Below the pieces are notes generated by a model, which had not been told where the DNA came from, ran no database searches, and saw nothing but the letters and a program-made list of their open reading frames with translations. Made by a program: the position numbers and the translations under genes. Source: Liquidambar formosana (lineage: Eukaryota > Streptophyta > Magnoliopsida > Saxifragales > Altingiaceae). From it: a DNA stretch of 64,000 nt. The stretch is from contig CM077834.1 of the NCBI GenBank assembly GCA_039720395.1, positions 1,612,001 through 1,676,000 on the forward strand, given 5' to 3'. Of this stretch, positions 21,514-32,829 are shown piece by piece. How positions within the stretch are numbered: position 1 is the stretch's first letter; every line of letters starts with the position of its first letter.

Positions 21514-24128
21514 CATGGTTGGCACTTCATAGGAAGCATTTAGTTCATACTTCAAATCCTCATATATTTGCATATTATTTAATATGAACCTTCAATATTA
21601 ATCTGAATATATGTCAAGGCTGAAAACCTAGAGCCTTTTGATATATCATCCCTTCAACCTTGAAATAATATGCACGAATTATTAAGAAAAATAAAATAAT
21701 TATATGAATCAAATAAAGGAAATAATCCTACTTGACCATATTATTAAAATTTCCAATTATAAAATATTTTAGGATTTTTTTTCCCCTGTTGTTGGAAGTG
21801 TACTACATAGAATTGAGAAGGGATGTTGTTGCCACCTTGGCCTTTAGGGGGGGAATTGCGCAAATTTTGAGTGCAAACGGAGTGGAGAAGAAAGCTGTTG
21901 GGGACCAAGGTTTTAAAAAGGAGAGCCCCTTCAACAATGTCAAAAGGTCCATGGAGCATAAAGGTTTCAGAGGGTCAAATGTTATGGAATATGATGCACT
22001 GGAGGGATTGTATAGCTGATTTAGCATGTGTGAAAGCCTTTTGTTTGTAGAGTGGGTTACCGTAATGGACAGTTTGAGGGCTCATATAGTTACAAGTAGG
22101 GCTGCAATGTGAATCACAACACTAGGCGTCACCTATGTTGGAGATAGGAGATAAACTTCATTCCTCAAAAGTTGGCTGAAGCAGCAAGCCATGCTCAGTG
22201 CATAAGGAGTGCATGCCTTTGTCAGACCCTATTTCAGTTTCCTACGAATATCTATAATTCTATAGTCATCACATGCATAGGCAGCAGGTTTGCTATGGAT
22301 TGGTTGTTGACTGCCATCAAGCTTGTGTAGTGCTTCCTCAATCCTGCTTCTGACCCAAGTAAGCATTTGGCACACAGTCTAGTTTGCAAGGGTAAATGAT
22401 TTGATGGGGGCTCATGAAGCGACAATCATTTGCCTTTGTCAGATAAGATGCTCCTGAGAAGACCTCAAGGGTCAGTAAAGATTGTGATGAAACCAAGTGG
22501 CCGTATTATTTTTAGCCATCCACGAAATTAGACATTTTCAAACCCAAAAAGCCTAAAAATTGTGAAACTAAACTTAAATATCACGTGAAAAGGTGAAAGC
22601 TCATAAAGAAAACTCACTCACATGTTGGGGCATGAAGACTGATAAGCTAGCAGAAAAGTAGAAAACCATATTGACTTTCCAGGATTGATTATCATTATTG
22701 CTGAAATTGGTTATGTTTCAGACTTTAAGTACTGTAGGATAGTATTAAGTTCTGCTGGCCTCTTATATTTCTAGAAAATGCTAAAGATATAACTACCTAA
22801 GTTGTGCTATTCAATCCTGCATTTACAAGACTGATCTGTGCAACATTGCAACCCCTCTCTTAGAGTTGTTCTGATGACAAAGAACTCTTAAGGGCTTAAA
22901 TTTTTCATTGAATCAAGGTTGCCCGAACTGGACAGAGCTAATTTGACATACAGAAGGACAGATTTCACAGTGCAGAGTTCATACAGCCATGAATGCGGAT
23001 GTAACTTTCTAGTGAGTTCTGTTGACTGAGAGAACTGTAGATTTCCATGAAAATTAATGATCTGTGTATTGCTACCTGTACATAGTAAATTGTAGTTTTG
23101 GATATTAGAAAAGTATTTGACTTGAATTGAGTATCCCATGTTTTCTTGCTAAGGACTGATTTTAAGCAGAGTTAAATTCATGGAGGAGGATGTAGCCTTC
23201 TACTACTAAGTTTGGTTGACCTGAGAAAGTGGTAAAGTAATATTAACGATCTACATATTGCTACCAGTTAGTACCTGTAAATTAGGATGTAAAAGAAGGT
23301 TACGATTCAGATTGAGTAGTCTTCATTTCCCTGCTAAAGAACATTAAAAGCCATGGAGGACATTTCCCTGCTAAGAACATTTAAAAGTCATGGAAGGCAT
23401 TTACCAATAGAATTCAGCTGATATCTTCTTCCTCCACACCCCCAACTCAAAAAAAAAGAAAAAAAGAAAAAAAAAAAAACCTTGTTCTTTGTGGTTGTTG
23501 TGTGTGTGTTTTGATAGAAGAATTCAGCTGATATCTTATTGCAAGGGTGTCCCATCATTACTTGTATGACTGCCCTATGCTCGAAGCCATAGCTATTAGT
23601 CCTTTTCTGTTAGTATCTGAACTCAAAGGCGATCAAACCCCTATATCTTTGCATCTGGAATGTTGAATATAAGCAATTTTTACATCCTTTCTTTTCTTAC
23701 CCTTGCTCTTATATTAGTTAGTCCTTGGTGCTATTGTGTTAGAAATGCTGATTTTTCCACACTCATGGTTGTGAAATTTTTACATCATTGCTCATGCATG
23801 GACCAGCTTTACACAAGGGATGCATCCAAGAGCTGGAAGCTAGTTGGATCAGATGGAAGCAGTCGGCTGATCATTAAGGAGCCATCAGCAAACATTGTTC
23901 TATTGGATTATATTTCATCTGAGAAATGGCAGGATATAGTAGATTTTGATGACCACCTTGATGACATTAGCAAGTAGGAATCCACATACTACTCTTTCCT
24001 CTATTTTCATCAATTTCCAGTTACTATTTTGCGTTGCAGAAATACCATTTGTTGAATATGATGAAAATTCTATTCTGCAATTTATTTTTCTTTGCAGGGA
24101 CTGGCTGAACCCTGAGCTCTTCAAGTAA
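19995..24128 (+). CDS. EMC8: ER membrane protein complex subunit 8/9 (UPF0172, EMB2731-like)
   Basis: Five exons join in frame to 204 residues: 19995-20204, 20297-20443, 20536-20595, 23807-23973 and 24098-24128. The N-terminus MGAELRYEISQNAYVKLVLH and the following HALKHKTSAVNAVLLG are those of the EMC8/EMC9 family, a catalytically dead MPN fold with no JAMM metal ligands. The protein sits on the cytosolic side of the ER membrane protein complex, which inserts tail-anchored and multipass proteins into the ER. Length fits the family (about 200-210). Plants have one EMC8/9-type gene; the Arabidopsis one, At5g55940, is known as EMB2731. Intron 3 is large (3.2 kb) and repeat-laden. The next genes downstream match the Arabidopsis neighbours. 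Confidence 0.93.
20596..23806 (+). other. Large intron 3 of EMC8, repeat-rich
   Basis: This contains a GA microsatellite (21465-21509), a ~195-bp degenerate tandem duplication (about 22960-23345), A-rich runs near 23450-23480 and a twice-occurring gaattcagctgatatctt (23410 and 23520). Open frames near 21732-22019 show no family resemblance. No gene is supported. Confidence 0.5.
21465..21509. repeat. GA microsatellite in EMC8 intron 3
   Basis: An essentially uninterrupted (GA)n run of about 22 units. Confidence 0.9.
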
Positions 24129-25044
24129 TAGTATTCTTGGTTGTCAGCCAATTGGCAGCAGTTTCTTATTAGCACTAGTGGTTGTTGGTGGTGTCTGTCT
24201 TCTTTGCTTATCCGGGATTATGGGGACCAAATTACCCACAGCTAAAGCTAGAAACAAAGAATCAGATTTACTGTGGGCTGAAGATCAAGTTCCTTTTTCG
24301 TTGGAAAATTTTGTTTGGTGATGTAATAACTTAAAATTTGTTCCCCTGGCAGCTATAAAGCTCCTCCAGGAAGAAACTAAATTATTTTTTTAATCAAACA
24401 CTTTGATGTGTAGTATTTGATCTTTAGAAGTGGAATGAAACATCACCTTTCTTTTCCAGATGTTTCACACTAGTCATTCTGGTTTTTAAATTTTTACTGA
24501 ATTCGAACACGGCCCTGGAGTCTCAGAAACAATAAATATATCAAACTTCTTACCAGCAAGTCCAGCTTTGAACAATGTTTTTCACAGGGAAAATGGGTAC
24601 CAGTGATTATATTTGGGGGGGGGGGGGACTCTGGCAACGACACTTTAGGGAACCAACTCCAGAATCTTTGGGTGCTGATGGAATTTGCTTAAGCTTTCTA
24701 AGGGTTAGGAATGCCTATTGAGATTTAAGAGGACGAGACTTATTTTTGCCGTCTTGGGAGTTGGGACCATGAAAACCTGAGCCCTCGGGCAATGACAAAA
24801 ATGAGAGGGTTGTGCAAGGAGTCACATGAGAATTACATATATACAGTTCCGATTAGGTATGTACTTGATGAGTTATAACAACACCATGTATTGAAATTGT
24901 ATTCCGTATATTAGTCCAGTGTATTATGTAATCCGCCAATGTCTTACCTAGGCCATCATCCTATATATATATTGTTGCCATCACTATGAGGTGCTTTGAA
25001 CCTTTGGCTTGATTATTTTTTGGCCTACCACTGTTTTTATTTAT
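24129..25044. other. 3' UTR of EMC8 and intergenic sequence
   Basis: The first 200-400 bases are probably 3' UTR (AATAAA at about 24531). The rest contains a G-run (24616-24629) and no recognisable gene. Confidence 0.4.
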
Positions 25045-25622
25045 GGTGAAATATCCAAAACCCCCCTAAAAAATAAAATCATATCTAAAAACCCCATTAA
25101 AGATTTTTCCTATTCATCTAATTCAGATAGAAAAGAATCATATCCATTAACTCCAACCAGTTAACTTTTTGTTTACTGTTGTTAAAAAAAAAGGAGTGAT
25201 TCAACTAAAATACCCTTATTTGACATTAAAATGTTTTAATGAAAAAAAATGTCTATTTAACTAAATTTCTTCTTTAATTCATTTAGTGTAATTAGAATAA
25301 AATTAACTATCATTAATTAATTCTTCTCTTATATAGATGTGGGGCGAGGAGAGAAAGAGAGCTGAGTGAGAGATTTGGGAAAAGAGGGGCTGAAAGGGAA
25401 AATTTTGTTAAATATGCATTTTTGTTATTAAACATATTAATGTGAAAGAAGGATATTTTGATCGGATTACCCTTTTTTTTTTAACATCAGTAAACAAAAA
25501 GCTAACTGATTAGAGCTAACGGATATGTTTTTTTTTTTTTTTGGATTAGATGGATATGAAAAATATTTAATGGAATTTTTAGATATGATTTTATTTTTTA
25601 GGGAGGTTTTTGATATTTCCCC
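25045..25622. mobile_element. Mutator-type MITE with long inverted arms
   Basis: Arms of about 160-200 bp begin ggtgaaatatccaaaaccc and end ggtttttgatatttcccc, sharing ataaaatcatatctaaaa, tccattaa and actttttgtttactg blocks. The flanks tttatttat (25036-25044) and gttatttat (25623-25631) form a 9-bp duplication with one mismatch, as expected for Mutator-like transposition. It has no coding capacity, and the centre carries gagaaagagagc-rich sequence. Confidence 0.8.
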
Positions 25623-25991
25623 GTTATTTATTTCAAATATCAAGTAATATTCAATATCAAAAGAAAATATAATGGAGTCTGGGATTAATAGTTGAACATT
25701 CTATCTTTGCATGACAGGGGAAAAAATTGATGTCCCATTCACAAGTCACTTTAACATGGCAAATTGGCAATATAAATAGAATTGCTCCATCAGCATCATA
25801 TCATCCAAAAAAAATTAAATTGAGTTAATGTGTTGACATGACATTGTCGCCTCAGCTTCTACTCCCTTATTTGGATTTCAAATGCTCTGGATATTACACA
25901 CTTTCACCTTGAGCAAATTTGATAGAGTGCAGACGGATTGGGATTTGGTGAAGTCTAGGACTTTAACTGCATGGTGAAGTGATAAGTTACC

Positions 25992-26143
25992 ATTGGATTG
26001 ACATTACGTGACAAAAGAGAAGAAGGGACGGTTTGGATTCGCTGGTAGCAAAGCAACTCTTAGATTTTGTGGCCTCAACTGCTTTGTTACTAGCGAATCC
26101 GAACCATCCCCTCTTCTCTCTTACCACATGATGTCAAATCCAA
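25992..26143. repeat. Imperfect 150-nt hairpin upstream of the DYW pseudogene
   Basis: Bases 25992-26058 and 26077-26143 are about 80-85% complementary over 67 positions, with a loop of about 18 bases. The best-matched parts are ggattcgct and caaagca against tgctttg and agcgaatcc. It ends about 105 bases before the ATG of the PPR-DYW reading frame. It could be a tiny MITE or a young hairpin-RNA locus. No target duplication is evident. Confidence 0.65.
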
Positions 26144-26247
26144 ATCCAGATCAGATCCAGTGCAGACCACCCTGCTTCACACATAAACCATTTCAATACG
26201 TCCACACTATTGATTTCAAATTCGAAAAACCGTTGTAACGGACCAAA

Positions 26248-28061
26248 ATGCTTTGCACTTCATCTTCTCTATACCTTCCTCCTTCCCCAAAGCCAAACCA
26301 AAGCTACCTTAGAAACTCTCACTCACCCACTTCAGAACACCTGAGGACTGACCTTCTCCACACCTTCAACTCCCCATTTGAGCTCAAACAAGTCCATGAT
26401 CGCCTCATCAAAACCAACACTCCTCTCTCAGTCCTCCCCGGCCCTTTCGCGTGTCGGGTTTGTTTGCGCAATTGATGCAATTTTGCTGTTTTACCGGTTG
26501 CGTCGGTTTGATGTTTTCATTGATAGTTTCACTTGTTCTTTTGTTCTAAAAGCTTGTTCACAGTTGTTGGATGTTTCTAATGGTAGGATTGTTCATGCGT
26601 TTGTTGAGAAAGTGGGGTTTCGGTCGAACTTGTTTTTAAAAAACACCATTCTTCATTTGTATTCGTATGCACAGATGTTTTTTTTTTTTTTTTTTTTTTT
26701 TTTTGTGATAAGGGATGTTGTTTGAGAATATGTTGCAGCGAGATGTTGTAACGTGGAATATAATGATAACCCAGTTGGTAAAGCGGGATGATATCGAGGG
26801 GGCATATAATTTGTTTTCTCAAATGCCCAAAAGGAGTGTGAGGTCTTGGACGTTGATGATTGCAGGTTTTGTTCAGTGTGGAAAGCCGAAAGAGGTTGTT
26901 GATCTTTTTTAGCAGATGGAGGAGGCAGGCGAGAGAGCAAATGAGGTAACAGTGGTGGCTGTTCTTGCAGCTTGTTCTGATCTGGGTGCACTTGATCTTG
27001 GTAGGAGGATTCATTAGTACTCAAACCGAAGTGGGTTTGGGAGAAATGTACGTATTTCTAACACTCTGATTGATATGTATGTGAAGTATGGATGTTTGGA
27101 GGATGCTTGTAGAGTTTTTGATGAGATGGAAGAGCGAACACTAGTGTCATGGTCAGCCATGATTGGTGCGCTTGCAATGCATGGATGAGCTCAGGAAGCT
27201 TTGAGACTTTCCTCTAAGATGACCCAGATAGGCATGAAGCCCAATGGGGTCACCTTCCTTGGACTCCTGCATGCTTGCAGCCACATGGGATTGATAAGCG
27301 AAGGCCGCAGATATTTTGCCAGCATGACTAGAGATTATGCCATAATTCCTCAGATTGAGCATTATGGTTGCATGGTTGATCTATACAGTCGGGCAGGACT
27401 CCTTCAAGAGGCCCACAAATTCATCATGAACATGCCAATGATGCCAAATGGTATTGTGTGGGGAGCTCTTCTTGGTGGATGCAGGGTCCACAATAACATT
27501 GAACTAGTTGAAGAAGCAATCAGACACCTTCTTGAATTGGACCCACTTAATGACGGATACTATGTTGTCTTATCAAACATTTATGCACAAGCAGAACAGT
27601 GGGAAGACACGGCAAGAGTGAGGAAATTGATGAGAGATGAAGGGGTGAAGAAGACACCTGGGTGGAGTTCAATCACCGTGGATGGAGCGGTTCATGAGTT
27701 TGTGGTCGGGGATGAGACCCATCCAAAAACAGAGGAGATATTCCAGAGGTGGGAAAAACTACTGGAAGAAATGAAGCTAAAAGGATATGTACCTGACACT
27801 TCAGTTGTTCTGCTAGAAATGAAAGATGATAAGGTGATAGTTTTGCACCGTCATAGGGAGAAATTAGCACTGGTTTTTGGGCTCATGAACACTCCACCTA
27901 GAACACCAATTAGGATTATGAAGAATCTTCGTGTTTGCAAAGACTGCCATGCTGTTTTGAAACTGATATCAGCTATTGTTAATAGAGAGATAGTTGTGCG
28001 TGACTGGAACAGGTTCCATTGTTTCAAAATTGGTTCTTGCTCATGCAGGGATTACTGGTAG
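26248..28061 (+). pseudogene. PPR-E/DYW organelle RNA-editing factor, broken gene
   Basis: The reading follows a single-exon PLS-type PPR protein with E, E+ and DYW domains, but in three or more pieces. The frame shifts near 26440-26460. A 27-base T run (26678-26704) interrupts a repeat. In-frame stops occur at 26910-26912 (TAG), 27015-27017 (TAG) and 27186-27188 (TGA). The 3' part from 27201 is open for 286 codons and includes the E/E+ region (PGWSSITVDGAVHEFVVGD), the deaminase-like HxE (HREKLA), CKDCH and the terminal CSCRDYW. The family edits C to U in organellar transcripts using this DYW deaminase. The catalytic residues survive, so the gene was lost recently or is kept only as a fragment. 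Two of the three stops fit C-to-T changes (CAG to TAG, CGA to TGA). Confidence 0.85.
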
Positions 28062-28581
28062 TAGTGCCATATGCAAAGAGCTACCCTACTTCATAATGTA
28101 ATTTGGATCAAATGCTAACCATTTAAATGTAATTTTTACCGACACATTGTTCTGTAGATATTACAATGCCTCAGCTAAAACCAATGAAATCTTTTGATCT
28201 ACACTTGTGCATAATTTCTAATTCGTGTGGTTAGAATCTGATAGGACCATGTTCAAATTATTATTTACTGCTGTTAGCACCAGCAGCTCGTGCTCACCAT
28301 CTTCAAATCATTAGAAGAAAAATCAAATCAAATCAAATCAAATCAAATTATAAATACAATAAATAAAAATAAAAATAAAAAGAGAAAACAATAATAATTT
28401 ACAAATTGGACAATTATCACTAATGGAGTTTGGCAACATCTTCTAATTTTACCGCTTCATCTTCTCCATCTGCCTGCGTGATCATCATCAATATCATCAT
28501 TCTTAGAAACCGAACAACTACCACAATTTACAAGCACAGACGCCCTATAATCTTGGCGATAGGCTATATACCGTAACAATC
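28062..28581. other. Convergent intergenic gap between DYW pseudogene and OPT gene
   Basis: Probable 3' flanks of both genes. It holds an (AAATC)n microsatellite (about 28316-28348) and A-rich sequence. No gene. Confidence 0.5.
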
Positions 28582-31185
28582 TCAAAGAACAGGGCAACCC
28601 TCAATCTCTACTCCGGGTGCTGTAGGGCAAGTAGCCAGTGGACAATGGTCATCCATATCCAAACCCCACCAGTTTGGACCATTGATATCATAGGATTGAA
28701 GGGTGAAGTAAATGAGAATACCCAAAAAGGCAACCCCAGCATCCAAACCAGCTGATAAGATATAATTATGCCTAGCCCACCATGACTTGTACCTTTTGTA
28801 TACATAAAAGTTGAAGAAAATTCCCACAACTCCCCAAGTCAAATAGTTCACAGCTCTAGCAGGTGGCATAGACATTGTAGCTCCAAAGATGATGGGCATG
28901 TTGATCAGCTTGATCCATTTATGGTTGGGGTATTTGTGCGAAAGCAGCCATACTGGGAAAGGTGCTAGGAAGCCAATGAGGAAGAACCAGTTCATCTCCT
29001 TGTAGACACCATACTTTGTGAACATTCTGAGTGGGCCTACAACTCCCCATATGATCGAAGCATTGTAGAAAACATCATCACCAGGGCATGTCCAAGGACT
29101 CCCCTCAGGTAGCAAATCTGTTTCACAGATGTGTTCAACGGACGTGAGAAGCCACCATGCTGTGCCAAAGTAGGTGCACGTCGAAGCCACTGTTCCAACT
29201 AACTGAAAAGATACAAAAACAGACAAAACATGAACTCTTGCTTCAAGTTCATGGAAAGTAATTGAAAAAAGTTGTATTGATGTAATTTAATTTACCTGAA
29301 CAATGAACATGGATTTGGGAGGGATCTTCATATAGTGGCCTAACTTGAAATCCCCAACAAACATGAGTGCTTGAGACATGCTGATATACCCATAGGTCTT
29401 GAATGCCACATTTGCAAGAGGTTTCCCTGGGTAAATATACCCAATAATCAACTCCGTGATCACGTTTAGCCCTGGTTGCTGCACATTAAAATCAGCACCA
29501 TACATTTAAGGAATGGGCACTTATTTTCTTGGTATAACAAACGAAAAAAATTAACAAAACCCATATTTCTTCCTTAGAAAACAAAAATGTGGTGTAATTA
29601 ATGCAGTGTGTAAGCTAGGCAGGATTTTACCATGTTTGTTGTCGCTTGAATTATTCCAATGGGTAAGGTGAAAAAAAGTGCAATGGCACAAGCCATTATA
29701 AGTCCCCACCATGGGAGTTGGAGCTGTTTGCCGAAACCTTCACAAGCAAGCAAGGCAAGAAGAAAAACCGGAACCAAGAATGAGTAAAACCACCATTGAG
29801 GAACTACATCATAGTTCTTCTTCATTATCCTCGTGTGCACATCACCCATCTGATCTTTTAGCATTGCTGCTGTTTTCCTTGACATTTGCATAATCGTTCT
29901 ACGCAATTTTACCAAAAAAAAAGAGAAAAAAAAAAAAGAGAGAGAGAAGGTTGTAAAAATTGATCAATAGAAAAAGTATAATCAAAACAATGTTGTTGGA
30001 AAAACTTATATACCTTCCATGGAAGAGAGCAACGTGTGAAATAGTGGCAGTTAGTGTTGCAAAGCTCAATCCGTATGTGAAGGAAAAGAAGACACTGAGG
30101 TAGAGTTTGCTATAACCATCATATCCAGCTCGATCAAGAGTGAAAGTTTTCTCGTTCAGAATTCGAGTAAGATTGTAAGGTTGGCCCGTTGAATCAAACA
30201 CATGAGAGGAAAATATTGGGAATTTCTTGGCTTCATATGAATTGCTCCAATAAGCAGCGGGGATCATAACATACACAGTTAAGAAAAAGCCGACAAGTAT
30301 ATTGATAATGGCAAAGCCTGGTGTGGCCAGAGGACTTCCTAGGAAGCCGGCAACAGTGGACCAATCAAAGCCGAATGAGCCAATGCCAAGGCCATGGAGG
30401 CCTGAGCCAATCTGTTGTGCAGTAATGGAGTCCTTCCAAATCCAACAGGCAACGGATAGGGAGGCTATGGTTGGGAATAAATAGCTGGGGAAGATATAGT
30501 ATGCAAAGCTTCCTACAAAAACCATGAAAAAGAATTGTAGCCTTGTAAGTCCTCCCTTGGGTCTCCTCTCTTTTTCATGCAGTGCCCTGCAATTCACACA
30601 AAATTATTTAAATTTTTCGCATTATGCCTCAACGGGAAAATGAATTAGGGAGGGAGGGAGGGAGAGGTGGAGTACCTGAATAGAGAGACTTGGACCAAAT
30701 TTGAAGGCCACCACATGTAAGGGGAGTCCACTAGAAACGTTCTGAATAAACCAGCCCATCCATACCCAAGCATCTGGATTTCATAACAAACAACAGATGT
30801 AAAGAAATGTTTATTACTATTTTTTGGTAGGAAAAAAAACCAAGGTGTGGCATTCAATTTCAAAGACACGTGGACACATTCAATTCGTGGGATTTATGCG
30901 TTTTTTTGAATATGTGTCTACATGTCTGAGAGAGTATCAAAGTAGTACTATAAAAGCAATGATAGACCATCAACTCAGCCGTAATCTTTTCTCTATATGA
31001 GAAAAGAAGGTTTTTTGTTTATGAATAGAGGGTGCCAATTAAAACCCATGCAGACACATTCGATTTGTGGGATTTATGTGCTCTTTGAATAGGTGTCTAC
31101 ATGTCTGAGAGAGTATCAAAATGGTATTATAAAAACAATGATAGACCGTCATCTTAGTCGTAATCTTTACTCTATATGAGCCAAG

Positions 31186-31217
<32 letters not shown>

Positions 31218-32717
31218 GTGAATGGAGGGTGCCAATTAAAACCCAACTAGGCCAAGAGCAGTCTGACTATGCGCTAAATGGGTTGGTCAGTGGCAAAGGG
31301 AACAGTAGTCCAGGTGGCATGCCTTTAACGGGGAGGGCTTGGGAAGAGGAGTGGGTTTTCTGGTTGTGAAGGCCAAGGGCCCAATGGTTCTCATTTGAAA
31401 GAGGAAAAAACATGGAAAAAAGGATGGGTCAGCATATTCTTCGTGACTATCTTGATGGGTAAGTGGGCCACAAATGATTCAAGGATCATGTGGAGCCCAT
31501 AAATGGATGGTTTGAAGGGATTCTGACGTGGCCCACTAGGAACCTTTTATTTCAACTTTTAATCTAGGAAAATAATTATGGAACTTTAATGCCCATGTTT
31601 GGTTGCCGAGAAACCAAGAGAGAAAAGGAAAAGAAAACTTGGAACCTGTCCTTCAATTCCCTACATCTTCTTGACCATTGAAGGGTATCCTTAGAAATTC
31701 AGAAAGCAAATTAAATATAAAAAACCTAAATGTACCTGAGTAGTTAGTGATAGCAAAAGGGCAGCAAGTGGATGGAGCTTCCTATGGTAGAAAGCCTTGA
31801 CAATGGTGACAATGTTCAATGCATAAACACTGTTAGACCCCGAGCTGGCAAAAATGGTGATCAAGACATGCTCCTTCAGATTAAACGGCCCTGGATTCAA
31901 CGAAAATGACCATTTTGTAAATGGGACATAGATTGGTGTTGTGGGGAGTACTGCAGCCATCAGCTTTCCCAGGGGGAGGGCAACAATTTGTGCTGAGACT
32001 GAAGAAATGTAGAGCATATTTTGGCGGTACCCAAAAAATTGGTTCACAAATGCAAGAATACAGCAGGCGAGTAGACCAAGAACCCATGTTCGGAACGTCA
32101 GAGCCGGTAGCGATGGATCGTCGGAGATGGGTACCGTCAGCCTCACTTGCTCAATTGGACAATCATTGATTTCTCCATCTACTGCATGAATAATTTTTGA
32201 AATGTAATTTGTTAAAAACACGGTAACTTTAAAACGTTTTATTGAAACAAGATGTTTATTGTCTAAGAGGTGTATATATATGTCTGTTTACCAAGAAAAA
32301 GAAAAAAACAATACCTAAGATGCATCATTGCCATCCACTATCATGAGTCTTAACCATACTTTATATTGAAATTTGATAAAGTTTTATTAATATTATACGG
32401 GATAATATCTCGCATATGATTAAAGTTATATATACAGAAATGCTTGCTCATCCTTGTGACATTATGAATGGAAACTCATTTGTGATGCAAATAGCGCGTC
32501 ATCCAACAATGGCACAATTGCAACAGATGAATTTTCATCCATCATCTTGGGGAGGTAACATTTTCTTTTATACACATATAGAGAGAGAATTTTTTTAGAT
32601 CTATGAGCATGAGAGAGAGAGAGAGAGAGAGAGAGGATTACCGGCTAAGTCGACATCGGCTTCAAACTTTTCTGATGACTTAGATTGAGGGACTCCATCC
32701 CCATCATAATTCGTCAT
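28582..32717 (-). CDS. OPT1: Oligopeptide transporter, OPT family (OPT1-like)
   Basis: Seven exons on the minus strand join in frame to 754 residues: 32642-32717, 31736-32181, 30676-30773, 30014-30586, 29631-29898, 29296-29478 and 28582-29202. All introns are GT-AG. The product is a multipass membrane protein with about 14-16 hydrophobic segments. It carries the two PT-clade signatures: [12 protein letters not shown] in the second exon and KIPP ([11 protein letters not shown]) in the sixth. OPT proteins are proton-coupled importers of tetra/pentapeptides or metal-ligand complexes at the plasma membrane. The N-terminus is acidic and cytosolic ([11 protein letters not shown]), the C-terminus Cys-containing ([11 protein letters not shown]). 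The ATG at 32717 was preferred over an in-frame one at 32813, because the latter would translate GA-repeat leader. Position between EMC8 and NOP2 matches my recollection of AtOPT1, hence the symbol; another OPT paralogue is possible. Confidence 0.93.
30866..31251. repeat. Tandem duplication (~185 bp units) in intron 2 of the OPT gene
   Basis: Copies at about 30866-31053 and 31054-31251 share gtgtctacatgtctgagagagtatcaaa, aatgatagacc, and ggtgccaattaaaaccca. The second copy carries a long T-run (31190-31217). Confidence 0.75.
32612..32634. repeat. GA microsatellite at start of OPT intron 1
   Basis: About eleven GA units directly inside the first intron. A second interrupted GA-rich tract lies in the 5' leader (32740-32780). 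Confidence 0.75.
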
Positions 32718-32819
32718 CTTTCTCCCTCGTCCAAAGAAAAAGAAAGAGAAAGAGAGAGACAAGAGAGAGAGAGAAAGAGAATGGGGATGAGCCCTCAATG
32801 AATTGCTAACCAATGCAAC

Positions 32820-32829
32820 AGTATTTATA
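32820..32829 (-). promoter_or_regulatory. TATA box of the OPT gene
   Basis: On the minus strand CATATAAATAC lies about 105 bases before the ATG. This leaves a short CT-rich (minus-strand) leader of about 75 bases. Confidence 0.6.

Noticed and set aside
21732..22019. A 95-codon frame in EMC8 intron 3 as a nested gene
   Set aside because: No family resemblance, no start context or splice partners, and it lies in a repeat-rich intron.
27673..27870. Antisense open frames over the DYW pseudogene, and over OPT and NOP2 exons
   Set aside because: They are shadows of conserved coding frames on the other strand.
32601..32813. Upstream in-frame ATG at 32813 as the OPT start
   Set aside because: The extra residues would be a translation of the GA-rich leader (LSLSL-type), and it is only a few bases from the TATA box, so there would be almost no 5' UTR.
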